Assembly (NCBI GenBank): GCA_963844055.1
Contig: CAWJMN010000002.1
Coordinates: forward strand, 372,001-436,000
Direction: 5' to 3'
DNA from: CAWJMN01 sp963844055
GTDB taxonomy: Bacteria > Planctomycetota > Planctomycetia > Pirellulales > Pirellulaceae
Length of the DNA: 64,000 nucleotides
Under the pieces are notes generated by a model, which made no database searches, was not told where the DNA came from, and saw only the letters and a program-made list of their open reading frames with translations. Positions 44,685 through 54,431 of this stretch are shown in pieces. The translations under genes and the position numbers were made by a program. Position 1 is the first letter of the stretch; every line of letters begins with the position of its first letter.

Positions 44685-45329
44685 TTATCGGTCGTAGCTG
44701 GCCTGGCGAACGGCCGAGCTGCCAACTTGCCGACCATAAAGGACGGCTCCGGGCTTGCTCTGGCTTAGCTTCTTGGCCGATGGGGCAGCAGCCTTATGAA
44801 TTGGTTTGCCCGGAACAGGAGTCGGAGCAGGCTCTGGATTCCAGTCTTGCTCCAATAGGCTCTCACTGTAACCACTGCCGCGAATCGCGCGGTGGCCAGA
44901 AGTGCCGCAAGTTGAACAGCCGCCAGCGATGCCATGACCACCACAGCCACCACAAGGCTCGGCTCCACAAGGGCCGGGATAGTGACGATAGCCACGCATC
45001 CAACCAAAGATGTTGCCCAAGCAGGCTCCATGGCAGCCGACAACACCGCAATGGCCGCAACCACCACCGCAGTCACCGTCGATGCAAGGATCATGGGCCG
45101 GAGGTGGATCGCTACGCCATTCGCCGCGATAGACTTCGCCGCAGCCCATGCAGCCGCCCTTGCGACCCACGAGCAAGCCCTTGATTCCGCCGGCGCCGCA
45201 AGCGCCGCACATGCCGTCACCGCAGTCTGCCATATCGCAGTTCCACACGCGGGCCGCTGGCCCACAGTGGCAACCGCTCGCGACCAAGGCGAGCCCAACC
45301 AAAACGAGGCTAAAGAGTTTTTGCAGCAT
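44685..45329 (-). CDS. Cysteine- and glycine-rich lipoprotein
   Basis: A protein of 214 residues with AGGAAG before the ATG. Residues 1-20 form a lipoprotein signal ending LVASGC, so the mature protein is predicted to be anchored by Cys20. The mature part has at least 18 further cysteines, mostly in GCGxCG-like clusters (CGGGCGHCGVVGCHG near 85-100; CGAEPCGGCGG near 120-130). The last 50 residues are Pro/Lys/Ser-rich with no Cys. I know no family with this pattern. Metal binding or disulfide cross-linking in the envelope are both possible. It stands alone. Confidence 0.8.
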   Translation of the reverse strand: MLQKLFSLVLVGLALVASGCHCGPAARVWNCDMADCGDGMCGACGAGGIKGLLVGRKGGCMGCGEVYRGEWRSDPPPAHDPCIDGDCGGGCGHCGVVGCHGACLGNIFGWMRGYRHYPGPCGAEPCGGCGGHGIAGGCSTCGTSGHRAIRGSGYSESLLEQDWNPEPAPTPVPGKPIHKAAAPSAKKLSQSKPGAVLYGRQVGSSAVRQASYDR

Positions 45330-45490
45330 GGACTTAGCTTCCTGCCTACCGAGGGCGAGCAGCTGTCCCAGTATTCACCAAGCACGGGTAGGCCTAGTGA
45401 GTGGGAACTGACTCCATCAGCGCGTCTCCGACAGAGGACTTCGCGCTGCTACTCGCTGGCAGTTGTTATCGACCAGCATTAAGTCCGTAA

Positions 45491-48475
45491 TCAGCAAATT
45501 CGGCGCAATCGGCAGATTTTGCCGTTGCGGAATTGTCGAGCGCTGCTCGTCAGCCGCTTGGGCTTGCTACTTGACCGCTGCAGCACGTCACGCAGGAAAC
45601 GAGCGGTGTGATTATCGGGCTGCTGAGCGAGCTCTTCGGGCGTGCCGGCAAACAGGACTTCGCCGCCAAACTTGCCCCCTTCCGGCCCCAGGTCAATCAG
45701 CCAATCGCAGCACTTCAAAACATCCAAGTGATGTTCCACGACGACGACAGAATTGCCACGCTGAACCAGCTTTTGCAGCACATCAACAACGCGTTTTACA
45801 TCGCCAAAGTGCAGACCTGTTGTTGGTTCATCTAAGAGGTAGAGCGTTTTGCCGGTCTCGGTTCGAGCGAGTTCTGTCGCCAACTTGATCCGCTGGGCTT
45901 CACCGCCGGAGATCGTGTTGCTCGGCTGCCCCAAGGGAAGATAACCAAGCCCCACTTCGACCAGCGGAGTGAGTCGCGTGTAGATCCCTTCGACGTTGAC
46001 GAAGAATTCCGTAGCCTCTTCAATCGGCATCGCCAGAATGTCAGCAATGCTTTTACCGCGAAACCGGACGGCCAACGTCTGCGCATTGAACCGCTTCCCT
46101 TCACAGACCTGACAAGGAACGTACAAGTCTGGCAGGAAATGCATCTCTAGCTTGACGACACCTTGGCCAAGGCAGTTCTCGCAGCGCCCCCCTGCCACAT
46201 TGAAGCTAAACCGATTCGCCTTAAACCCTAACTGGCGCGCTTCTTTTGTCGCAGTGAACAGCTTGCGGACTTCGTCGAAAATACCGGTGTAGGTGGCCGC
46301 ATTGCTACGTGCGGAACGACCAATCGGTGACTGATCGACCTCTACCACGCGATCGACCAAACTCGCCCCCTTCAGTCCCGTGAACGGACCGGGACGTGGA
46401 GCTTGGCCCCCCATGCGACGAATCATGGCCCGCGTGAAAGTCTCCGCCACGAGCGAGCTTTTGCCAGAACCGCTAACCCCGGTTACTCCCACCAACATTC
46501 CCAGCGGAAACTCGGCGGTAACGTTTCGCAAGTTATTGGTCGTTACACCTTCGATCGTAATCGACTGCGACTTGATCCGTTTGCGACGCTTTTCCGGCAG
46601 CGCGATCGTATCGGCGCCCGATAGGTAACGGCCGGTAACCGAAACGGGATTTTGAGCAACCTCTTGCGGCGTTCCAATGGCAACCAGTTGACCGCCGTAG
46701 CGTCCCGCGCCGGGGCCAATATCAATGAGCCAGTCCGCCGCCCGCATCGTGGCTTCATCATGCTCCACAACGAGCACGGTATTTCCTTGTTCTTGCAGCT
46801 CTCGCAAGGATTCAATCAGGCGATCATTGTCGCGCGGGTGCAAGCCAATGGAGGGCTCATCCAAGATATATAAAATGCCGGTTAGGCCGGAACCAATGCC
46901 CGTCGCCAAGCGAACGCGCTGGAACTCTCCACCGGAAAGCATGTCGGTCGAGCGTTCAAGCGTTAGATATCCCAGGCCGACCTTTTCAAGGAACTCGAGC
47001 CGTCTGACGATTTCATCTAAGATCGGCAGACCGACAAGGCCCAAATCTGACGGGGCGGCACTCTCTTCATCTTGCTGCGCTAGCTCTAAGGCGTGGCTAA
47101 AATAGACCACGGCGTCGGTCACACTTTGCCCGACGATCTCGGCCAAGGTTTTCCCCAGAAATCGAACGCTACGAACTTCGGGACGCAGTCGGGTCCCTTG
47201 GCATGATTCGCAAACGACTGCACCCCGAAAGAGTTCAAGCTCTTCCTTGCGTTCACTATCTGTCGCTGTCGATAGCTCGCGGGACAGCATCTTTTCCAGG
47301 CCCAGAAAATCGTCGCTTTCGCCACGCCACATCCCACGCCAAACCTCCGCAGGCAAACTTTCGAGTGGCGAATCGGGAGAAAACCCTTTGGCGTTTAGAT
47401 AGGACTCGCAAGCTTCGCGCTGTAGCTTCGGTTCTTTCCCCTTGGTGCCGCGCCAAGTCACAACGGCATTTTTGGCCAGCGACAGGGTTTTATCGGGAAT
47501 GATCAGATCGGGGTCGAACTCTTGCCGCGTCCCAAGGCCATCACATGCAGGGCAAGCGCCGTACGGACTATTAAAGCTAAAGCTACGTGGCTCTAGCTCT
47601 GCCATGCTGACGCCACAATCGGGACAGGAATAGAGCGTGCTAAAAAGCCGATCTACCCACAGTCCTTCGGTCAACTCTCCACGGTTTTTGGCGCGTTCTT
47701 CTAACTTTGGATCCAGCGAGCAAGCCACCACCATGCCCCCGGAATGTTTCAGCGCCAGCTGAATCGATTCGGCCAAGCGTCCTTCACTTCCCTTGCGGAC
47801 AACGATCCGATCCACCACCCCTTCAATGGTGTGCGGAACTTTGGGATCAAGTACGGGAATATGCTCAAGATCGATCACCTTGCCATCGACCCGCGCACGC
47901 ACCATGCCGAGCTTCCGAATTTGAGCGAATACCTCTGCAAGTTCACCCCGCTTTCCACGGGCCATCGGCGTCAGGAGCATCAGCTTTGACCCTTCGGCCA
48001 ATTGGCTGAGCGTTTCTTCCACTTGCTGGGCCGTCTGTTGCCGAATCGGCAGCCCGCATTGATGGCAAGCGACCTCGCCAAGTCGAGCCATCAGCAAACG
48101 CAGGAAGTCGTAAACCTCGGTTGCGGTAGCCACTGTACTGCGTGGGTTGCGCTGGCCGGGGCGTTGATCGATACAGACAACCGGGGCCAACCCTTCAATG
48201 GAATCGACGTCCGGCCGTTCTAGTTGGGTGAGAAATTGGCGTGCATAGACGCTGAGGCTTTCAATGAACTGCCGTTGCCCTTCCGCAAACAGAGTATCAA
48301 AGGCGAGGCTGCTTTTTCCTGAGCCGCTGGGGCCCGTCAAGACAACGAGTTGGCCGTGCGGAATATCGACATCGATATTGCGAAGGTTGTGCGTGCGGGC
48401 ACCGCGTACCTTGACGGCCGTTGCCGGCTCTAGCGCAACGGTTCCCTGGCTTTCTTCGAAGCGATCATCATCCAC
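45491..48475 (-). CDS. uvrA: Excinuclease ABC subunit A
   Basis: The DNA-damage recognition ATPase of nucleotide excision repair. I place the start at GTG 48475, nine bases after AAGGAG, giving 994 residues; the frame is open to 48553. It has two ABC ATPase halves: GPSGSGKSS near 48-56 and GVSGSGKSS near 666-674, with signatures LSGGEFQRVRLATGIGSG and ISGGEAQRIKLATELA. Zinc sites include CPDCGVSMAELEPRSF with CPAC and CENCLGQG with CQVCEGKRF (about 765-791). A UvrB-binding region between the first Walker A and its signature is present, so this is a full-length UvrA1. Its start overlaps the end of the amidohydrolase gene by eight bases. Confidence 0.96.
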   Translation of the reverse strand: MDDDRFEESQGTVALEPATAVKVRGARTHNLRNIDVDIPHGQLVVLTGPSGSGKSSLAFDTLFAEGQRQFIESLSVYARQFLTQLERPDVDSIEGLAPVVCIDQRPGQRNPRSTVATATEVYDFLRLLMARLGEVACHQCGLPIRQQTAQQVEETLSQLAEGSKLMLLTPMARGKRGELAEVFAQIRKLGMVRARVDGKVIDLEHIPVLDPKVPHTIEGVVDRIVVRKGSEGRLAESIQLALKHSGGMVVACSLDPKLEERAKNRGELTEGLWVDRLFSTLYSCPDCGVSMAELEPRSFSFNSPYGACPACDGLGTRQEFDPDLIIPDKTLSLAKNAVVTWRGTKGKEPKLQREACESYLNAKGFSPDSPLESLPAEVWRGMWRGESDDFLGLEKMLSRELSTATDSERKEELELFRGAVVCESCQGTRLRPEVRSVRFLGKTLAEIVGQSVTDAVVYFSHALELAQQDEESAAPSDLGLVGLPILDEIVRRLEFLEKVGLGYLTLERSTDMLSGGEFQRVRLATGIGSGLTGILYILDEPSIGLHPRDNDRLIESLRELQEQGNTVLVVEHDEATMRAADWLIDIGPGAGRYGGQLVAIGTPQEVAQNPVSVTGRYLSGADTIALPEKRRKRIKSQSITIEGVTTNNLRNVTAEFPLGMLVGVTGVSGSGKSSLVAETFTRAMIRRMGGQAPRPGPFTGLKGASLVDRVVEVDQSPIGRSARSNAATYTGIFDEVRKLFTATKEARQLGFKANRFSFNVAGGRCENCLGQGVVKLEMHFLPDLYVPCQVCEGKRFNAQTLAVRFRGKSIADILAMPIEEATEFFVNVEGIYTRLTPLVEVGLGYLPLGQPSNTISGGEAQRIKLATELARTETGKTLYLLDEPTTGLHFGDVKRVVDVLQKLVQRGNSVVVVEHHLDVLKCCDWLIDLGPEGGKFGGEVLFAGTPEELAQQPDNHTARFLRDVLQRSSSKPKRLTSSARQFRNGKICRLRRIC

Positions 48476-49802
48476 GAGCCAGTTCTCCTTGTCGCAACAA
48501 AATCGCGAGGGCAGCATCCCCCTCCATCGCATCGGCAAACGAGGGACCACCATGGACCAACGTCAAATCCCCACGTTTTCCTACCTTAATTGTCCCCAAA
48601 TCGGCCGCGAGGCCCAGCCCCTCTGCCCCGGAGAGTGTGCCGGCCCTTAAAACCTCGGCAGCAGTGACGTGGGGGTGCTGATGGGCGACAAATTTCATCT
48701 CGTCCCAAAGGGAGAGGTTGGGGTTACTGGCCCGCGAATCGGTCCCCAGGGCCACGCGAACGCCTGCGTTTAGCATCTCTCGTAGCGGGTAAGCGCCGTG
48801 GGCAAAATAGGCGTGGGTACGCGGGCAATAGACGACGCTCATCCGGTCGCGCTGCTGGGCCAAGTATTTCCAGTCTTCCTCGGTTAAAAAATTGCCGTGC
48901 ACGACCAACGACTGCGGAGCGCGAGCCAGAATCTCCAGTAGATCGAGCGGCACAAGCCCGCGTGGCACCGCGCCGGGATACCAGGCTCCGAGAGAGCGTA
49001 ATAGCTCGCACAACTCTCCACTGTGCGAGCGAAGCAGCTCTAGCTCTTCCCACGATTCGGCCAAGTGCATCGCGACGGGAACATTCTTAGCAGCTGCAAG
49101 ATCACAGAGCTTCGACAGCAGATCGATCCCAATGGTATAAGGAGCGTGTGGGCTTAGGCCGGGCATGACTCGTGATCGGCCGCCAGGCGAAGGCCCTTGC
49201 ATGGTCTGCAAATACTGGCGGGCCACTTCGAGCAGCTCCTCTTGCCGTTCTGGTGACAGGCCAAGAATCTCTAGATAGGCGTTTACCTGTAAATCGTCAG
49301 CCGAGGAACAGGAAGGCGGGCTCAAGCGCGCGGCTTGCCAATATTCTTGGGGACCGCCGGGGGTGGCAATCTCTCCTACGGCGCGGACTTGATACTGGCG
49401 AGACTCTGCCTCTCCTTGCTTGACGGCGGCAAACTTTTCTTGATGGATGGCTTCGCTGCTGGTTTGTCGCCACTCAGCTTCTTGGCGACGGGCGACAATC
49501 ACATCACGCAACCAGCGGGCGAACGTGCCCCCCGAATCTCCCATCGGGGTCGTAAGGTGGCTAAATTCCAAATGCGTATGTGCGTTACACAAAGAAGGGA
49601 GGATCGCTCCTTCAGCCAAGACAACGGCCTGCGGGCTGGCGGTGTCTGAATCGATCGAAACAATTCGCCCCGCTTCGACGATGATGCGTCCCCAAGCTAT
49701 CGGGGCCCCTTCCCCCGTAAAAACCCAGCGGGCGACGAACTCTTGGCGAGCTAGCGGCGACGTACCTTGGGAAGGCGAGTGTTCCGGTTGTGGATTTTGC
49801 AT
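48468..49802 (-). CDS. Amidohydrolase, possibly aminodeoxyfutalosine deaminase
   Basis: About 444 residues from the ATG at 49802, with GAGGTG upstream. Metal ligands are visible: NAHTHLEFSHL near 65-75 (HxH), MHLAESWEELEL (later His), VVHGNFLTEED and GTDSRASNPNLSLWDEM (Asp). VYCPRTHAYFAHGAYPLREM resembles the CPRSHxYF stretch of MqnX, the aminodeoxyfutalosine deaminase of the futalosine pathway to menaquinone. The broader family is COG0402 deaminases and chlorohydrolases. No other mqn gene is in the window, so the specific call is moderate. Its stop codon lies inside the start region of uvrA. Confidence 0.82.
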   Translation of the reverse strand: MQNPQPEHSPSQGTSPLARQEFVARWVFTGEGAPIAWGRIIVEAGRIVSIDSDTASPQAVVLAEGAILPSLCNAHTHLEFSHLTTPMGDSGGTFARWLRDVIVARRQEAEWRQTSSEAIHQEKFAAVKQGEAESRQYQVRAVGEIATPGGPQEYWQAARLSPPSCSSADDLQVNAYLEILGLSPERQEELLEVARQYLQTMQGPSPGGRSRVMPGLSPHAPYTIGIDLLSKLCDLAAAKNVPVAMHLAESWEELELLRSHSGELCELLRSLGAWYPGAVPRGLVPLDLLEILARAPQSLVVHGNFLTEEDWKYLAQQRDRMSVVYCPRTHAYFAHGAYPLREMLNAGVRVALGTDSRASNPNLSLWDEMKFVAHQHPHVTAAEVLRAGTLSGAEGLGLAADLGTIKVGKRGDLTLVHGGPSFADAMEGDAALAILLRQGELARG

Positions 49803-50006
49803 GACGCACCTCAGCCAATCAAAGAAATGAAGGAAGTCGCCCGGCCGGACGGCTATTTCGGGACCTTTCCCGATCTTCCTATTACCAACTATACTCTTTG
49901 AGTTCGCGGAAGGGTTCATGGCAAGGCTTTCCCCCTCAGGGACGGCAGTGAATTGCCCCTTTTTGCCGCCGCGGACTTCTCCTCTTTTTGCATGAAGCGA
50001 ATTGCC

Positions 50007-50978
50007 ATGATTAAACGAGTGCTGGTCACAGGTGGCGCTGGCTTTCTGGGGTCTCACATTTGTGAACGGCTGGTCGAGAAGGGACACGATGTCATTTGCC
50101 TGGACAACTTTTTCACCAGCCAAAAGACCAATGTTTCGCACCTGCTGGGGAAGCCCAATTTTGAGCTAGTGCGGCATGACATTACCCAGCCCTTCCTGCT
50201 GGAAGTGGATGAGATTTACAACTTTGCCTGCCCTGCAGCACCGGGGCACTACCAGTACAACCCCATCAAAACGATGAAGACCTCCGTGATGGGGGCGATC
50301 AACATGCTGGGAATGGCCAAACGTTGCCGGGCCAAAATCTTGCAGGCCTCCACAAGTGAAGTGTATGGCGATCCGGAAGTCCATCCGCAGCCCGAGTCGT
50401 ATCGTGGCAGTGTTAACACGCTCGGGATTCGAGCCTGTTACGACGAAGGGAAGCGTGCCGCAGAGACGCTGTTCATGGACTACCATCGCTCGCACAAGGT
50501 AAACATCAAGATCGTCCGCATCTTTAATACCTATGGCCCACGAATGCATCCTTATGATGGGCGAGTTGTCTCTAACTTTATTCGCCAAGCCCTACGGGGC
50601 GAAGACATCACGCTATTTGGCGATGGATTGCAAACGCGCTCATTCTGCTACCGTGATGATTTGGTAGAGGGAATCCTCAAGATGATGGACTCGCCTGCCG
50701 AGTTTATTGGCCCCTGCAACCTTGGCAATCCGGGCGAGTTCACCATGCGTCAACTCGCAGAACTGGTGATTGAGCTGACCGATTCGAAGTCCAAGATCGT
50801 TTATCATCCGCTTCCAGCAGATGACCCAACCCGCCGCCAGCCGAATATTGCCTTAGCGCAAGAGAAGCTGAACTGGCATCCCAAAACGTCGCTGGCCGTT
50901 GGCCTGGAAAAGACGATCGAGTGGTTCAAAAGCGTCAACCTGGCGGATTATCGCCCTCCCACACCAAACTATGTCTAG
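50007..50978 (+). CDS. UDP-glucuronate decarboxylase-like SDR epimerase
   Basis: About 323 residues; starts at 50007 and 49992 are both possible. Extended SDR family: VLVTGGAGFLGSH (NAD motif) at the N terminus, EIYNFACPAAPGHYQYNPIK near 70-90, STSEVYGDPEVHPQPE near 115-130, and the catalytic Tyr and Lys in RACYDEGKRAAETL. The ACPAAPGHYQ stretch and RMHPYDGRVVSNFIRQAL are typical of UDP-glucuronate decarboxylase (UXS), which makes UDP-xylose, rather than of dTDP-glucose dehydratase. It would act in polysaccharide or envelope sugar synthesis. It is divergent from the amidohydrolase gene. Confidence 0.9.
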   Translation: MIKRVLVTGGAGFLGSHICERLVEKGHDVICLDNFFTSQKTNVSHLLGKPNFELVRHDITQPFLLEVDEIYNFACPAAPGHYQYNPIKTMKTSVMGAINMLGMAKRCRAKILQASTSEVYGDPEVHPQPESYRGSVNTLGIRACYDEGKRAAETLFMDYHRSHKVNIKIVRIFNTYGPRMHPYDGRVVSNFIRQALRGEDITLFGDGLQTRSFCYRDDLVEGILKMMDSPAEFIGPCNLGNPGEFTMRQLAELVIELTDSKSKIVYHPLPADDPTRRQPNIALAQEKLNWHPKTSLAVGLEKTIEWFKSVNLADYRPPTPNYV

Positions 50979-51030
50979 TTGCTGTGATGCGCGTGTTTTG
51001 AGCCTTGCTTGTTTTAGTTAGCGATTCTCC

Positions 51031-51531
51031 ATGAGCCAGTTCGTTCACCTTCGGCACAAGCCACCGGCCACGCTTACCACGCCGCGACAGATCATCGTTG
51101 CCTGCGCCCCACTGCGTTCGAATATCAACATTTCGAACTTGGTGCGTACGGCCGGCTGTTGCGGCGTTTCTCGGGTGATCGCTTGTGGAAGTGTGAAGAT
51201 TGACAAGAACATCGCTCGCGATGGAGCGGATGAGGTACAGATCGACGTTCATCGCACGTTGCCGCCGGTACTGCACAAGCTAAAGGCCGAAGGCTATTTC
51301 TTAGTGGGGCTGGAACAAACTACCAATTCTCAAAACATTCACACCTACGCCTTTCCACAAAAGATGGTGCTAGTGCTTGGAAATGAGCGTCTTGGCCTTT
51401 CCGAAGAAGAATTGGCCTGCCTTGATGCAGTGGTGGAGATTCCCGTTTGGGGACTTCCCTACAGCTATAACGTTGCCACCTCTGGGGCGATGGCCTTGTA
51501 TGAGTACTGCCGCCAATGGCCCAATGGATAA
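51031..51531 (+). CDS. SpoU (TrmH) family RNA methyltransferase
   Basis: A protein of 166 residues of the SPOUT class. Motif 1 is NISNLVRTAGCCGVSRVIAC, with the conserved Asn and Arg; motif 2 is VLVLGNERLGLSEEEL; motif 3 is VEIPVWGLPYSYNVATSGAM, the AdoMet-binding knot. These enzymes 2'-O-methylate ribose in tRNA or rRNA. The form is minimal, lacking the N-terminal L30e-like domain found in RlmB. The precise target cannot be told. It starts 52 bases after the decarboxylase gene. Confidence 0.93.
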   Translation: MSQFVHLRHKPPATLTTPRQIIVACAPLRSNINISNLVRTAGCCGVSRVIACGSVKIDKNIARDGADEVQIDVHRTLPPVLHKLKAEGYFLVGLEQTTNSQNIHTYAFPQKMVLVLGNERLGLSEEELACLDAVVEIPVWGLPYSYNVATSGAMALYEYCRQWPNG

Positions 51532-51726
51532 GTGGTTAGCAGCAAGCCGAAGATGCTGTTCCACTAGGCTTGTATTACCAATACCCACCACGGTTGCTGC
51601 TTGCAAATCTAGCTCCATGAATGGGACGGTTTGTGTGTTCGGAGCCCAACTAGCCTTCAGCGCTGGTGGGTCATCGCGGCTTTGCCGCTGGACACCACCC
51701 TCCACCCTACTACGCACGGTATGAAA

Positions 51727-51760
51727 AAAGCCTGCGGTACTTTTCGGTAACGCAGGCTTT
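51727..51760. terminator. Bidirectional hairpin terminator
   Basis: AAAGCCTGCG (51727-51736) pairs with CGCAGGCTTT (51751-51760), a perfect 10-bp stem with flanking A and T runs. It lies between the SpoU gene and the convergent vWA gene ending at 51799. Confidence 0.85.
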
Positions 51761-51798
51761 ATCGAGGAAACGTTAGGCGTTCCGCCTAGCGAATAAGA

Positions 51799-54294
51799 CT
51801 ACCACCGAGAACCTTCTGGCTGCCGGTGTTGCAACAGTGCAGCACTTTTGCGAACAAGGTCCACAAACTCTGCCCGATAGCCTCCCTGGTCGCTGCCTTG
51901 ATTGGCGGCGGCCACTTCCGCTACAAAGCCAGGGGTCAAATCGCCACGGTAAGGGCTGCTACGCAGCAACATGCCATAGCCTGCCACCGAAGCAGCAAAC
52001 TGAAAGTCCGACGAGGCCTGGCCAAACTTTTTCGCCTTGTCTTTCATCACATACTCTCGCAACTCGCTAACATCGGCCGTTGGCTTTTTAAAACGCAGCT
52101 TTACCGTTAGCAGCTCGCCATTCTTTGCGGCATCTGAAAGCTCACGAGGCTTGCTCGTCTCTTCAGGCCCTTTCGCAGGAACTGCGGATTCGGCCGCACC
52201 TGCTACGGTCTTCTGGTACTTCAGCGGTTCTTCCATCGGCTTTTTAGGTTCGTCACTGCCTACGTCTGCACCTACACGTACCAGTTCATACAGCGCGGTG
52301 ACTGTGTGCCCCGCACCGATATCGCCGGCATCTTTCTTATCGTTGGCAAAGTCTTGTGCCGCCAAGGCCCGGTTTTCATAGCCGATCAAACGATAGCCAG
52401 CAATCTCTTGCGGATTGAACTCGATTTGGATCTTCACATCCTTGGCAATCGTTGTGAGCGTTCCGCTGAGTTGTTCCACAAGGACCTTGCGAGCTTCGCG
52501 CAGACCGTCGATGTAGGCGTACACGCCATTCCCATGATCGGCCAGACCTTCCATCTTGGCGTCTTGCAAGTTCCCTTCGCCAAAGCCGAGTACTGTCAGA
52601 AACGTTCCCCCTTGGCGTTTCTCTTCAATCAGTTTGACCAGGGCTTCATTACTGGTGATCCCCACATTCAAGTCGCCATCGGTGGCTAGGATCACACGAT
52701 TGGTCCCCTCCTTAAGAAACCCTTGGGCGGCTTGTTCATAAGCTAGGACGATGCCTGCACTGCCGTTGGTCGAGCCACCGGAAGCAAGTGCATTGATTAC
52801 CCCCTGAATCTTCTCCTTTTGATCGCCGCTGGTCGCTGGCAAACGCAAGCTCGTATCGCCGGCATAAGTCACAATCGAAACTCGATCGTTTTCCGTTAGC
52901 TGCGAAACGAGCAACGTTAGTGCCTGCTTCAAAAGTGGCAGCTTGTTCTCATCGGCCATCGAGCCAGAGACATCCACCAGGAAGACCAGATTGCTGGCGG
53001 GGCGTTTGGCAACTTCGATTTCGCGTCCCTTCAAACCGACACGCAATAGCCAGTGCCCTTTTCGCCAAGGACAATCAGCCAATTCGATATCTACCCGAAA
53101 AGGATCGTCTCCTTCTGGCTGTGGGTAGCTGTAGTTGAAGTAGTTGATCAGCTCTTCAACACGGACGGCATCCACAGGCGGAAGCGAACCTGCCGTCAAA
53201 AACCGGCGAACGTTGGCATAGGAAGCAGTATCGACATCCACCCCAAACGTAGATAGCGGAGCTGCGAATGGGGATTGCGGAGCGTTTTCCACGAGCTTGG
53301 CGTACTGCTCTCGCTGAACTTGTTGTTCAAATTTCCAGTGCTGTTTGGCTTCGCCATCGCTAATACCTTCAGACTCATACTCATAACCATAGCCATCTGA
53401 TTTTCCGGTACGAGATTCCTTGCGAGAGGCCCCCTTGGCCCCGTCTGTAACCGCAAGTGCCAACACATCACCGCGCGGCTGAGCACCATTACTGTCTGAG
53501 CCGTTTTGCGGACCATTATCACCACTCTTTTTAGCTCCCTCCTGCCCGCCTTGCTTGCCATTGGCGACGTTTGGAGACGCATACCGCTGGCCATCGACCT
53601 GCGACAATGGCTCTCGAGACGCAGGCATGGCACTAGCCAACACAACAGGTTTGCCTTCTTCGCTTCCGCCACGCGGGTTTATGCCTTGGCCTTGTCCTTC
53701 GCCATACAAACCGTCTGCAAGAATCACTCGGCTGCGGACCGAGTCTGACGCAAGAGTAGACCGCTCCTCGGTCTCACCGCGAGGCTTTGATCGCGCCGCT
53801 GTAACCTCACCCAGTGGAGCAGCGGGTGCGGGCACCACAAAGGCATCGATCACAGGAGATTTCTCGCTGGCTAAACCATCCGAACCGTTAACAGGAAGCG
53901 GGACCCTGACAGGCCGTCTCGCCGATTCATTTCCAGCACCATCGGGGTCTGGCCCCTGATCGAATGGATTGGGATCACTAAAGTATTGAGCAACCATCGG
54001 AGGTTTCTTCTGGGTTGTATATTGCCCCACAACAACCGCCACGACGCCGCAGCCGGCGATCGTTAGTATCGATGCCAGCCAGCTTCCGGCCGAGCTACCC
54101 CGCTTGCGCGAGGCTGGTAACTCTGATGACCTTGTTTCCTCAGTTTTTTCTGCACTATTGCCCTGCAACTTGCCCATGATTGTATTCCTTAAATCGCTGC
54201 CGGCGGAAGGCAAAGCATCACGCTGAGCCCCCTCGCGCAGTAGCTGCGCCAGTTTTGGATCGGATTCGAACGGCAACTCATCGTGGGATGCCAT
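51799..54294 (-). CDS. Membrane-anchored vWA protein (YfbK type), candidate anti-sigma
   Basis: A protein of 831 residues with AGGAG ahead of the start. Residues 1-70 are predicted cytoplasmic (SDPKLAQLLREGAQRDAL), one transmembrane helix spans about 72-90 (WLASILTIAGCGVVAVVVG), and a long Ser/Pro/Gly-rich linker leads to a YfbK-type N domain (FGVDVDTASYANVRRFL near 350) and a vWA domain with the MIDAS motif DVSGSM at 441-446 and ATDGDLNVG near 540. The C-terminal region (about 620-830) resembles the domain that follows vWA in YfbK. It follows an ECF sigma gene on the same strand. The cytoplasmic head could bind that sigma factor, but no ZAS motif is seen. Confidence 0.88.
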   Translation of the reverse strand: MASHDELPFESDPKLAQLLREGAQRDALPSAGSDLRNTIMGKLQGNSAEKTEETRSSELPASRKRGSSAGSWLASILTIAGCGVVAVVVGQYTTQKKPPMVAQYFSDPNPFDQGPDPDGAGNESARRPVRVPLPVNGSDGLASEKSPVIDAFVVPAPAAPLGEVTAARSKPRGETEERSTLASDSVRSRVILADGLYGEGQGQGINPRGGSEEGKPVVLASAMPASREPLSQVDGQRYASPNVANGKQGGQEGAKKSGDNGPQNGSDSNGAQPRGDVLALAVTDGAKGASRKESRTGKSDGYGYEYESEGISDGEAKQHWKFEQQVQREQYAKLVENAPQSPFAAPLSTFGVDVDTASYANVRRFLTAGSLPPVDAVRVEELINYFNYSYPQPEGDDPFRVDIELADCPWRKGHWLLRVGLKGREIEVAKRPASNLVFLVDVSGSMADENKLPLLKQALTLLVSQLTENDRVSIVTYAGDTSLRLPATSGDQKEKIQGVINALASGGSTNGSAGIVLAYEQAAQGFLKEGTNRVILATDGDLNVGITSNEALVKLIEEKRQGGTFLTVLGFGEGNLQDAKMEGLADHGNGVYAYIDGLREARKVLVEQLSGTLTTIAKDVKIQIEFNPQEIAGYRLIGYENRALAAQDFANDKKDAGDIGAGHTVTALYELVRVGADVGSDEPKKPMEEPLKYQKTVAGAAESAVPAKGPEETSKPRELSDAAKNGELLTVKLRFKKPTADVSELREYVMKDKAKKFGQASSDFQFAASVAGYGMLLRSSPYRGDLTPGFVAEVAAANQGSDQGGYRAEFVDLVRKSAALLQHRQPEGSRW

Positions 54295-54431
54295 AACGGT
54301 TATCTCCTAACTCTTTCAAGTCTTCTCTTCATTCTTAGTTACCAAGCTCGCATGCACTGCCTGGAAACGGAGGGACGTCCTGTGCAGAAGTCCCGCCGCT
54401 TTCACGTAGTGTCAGCATTCGCTGTTTGCTA

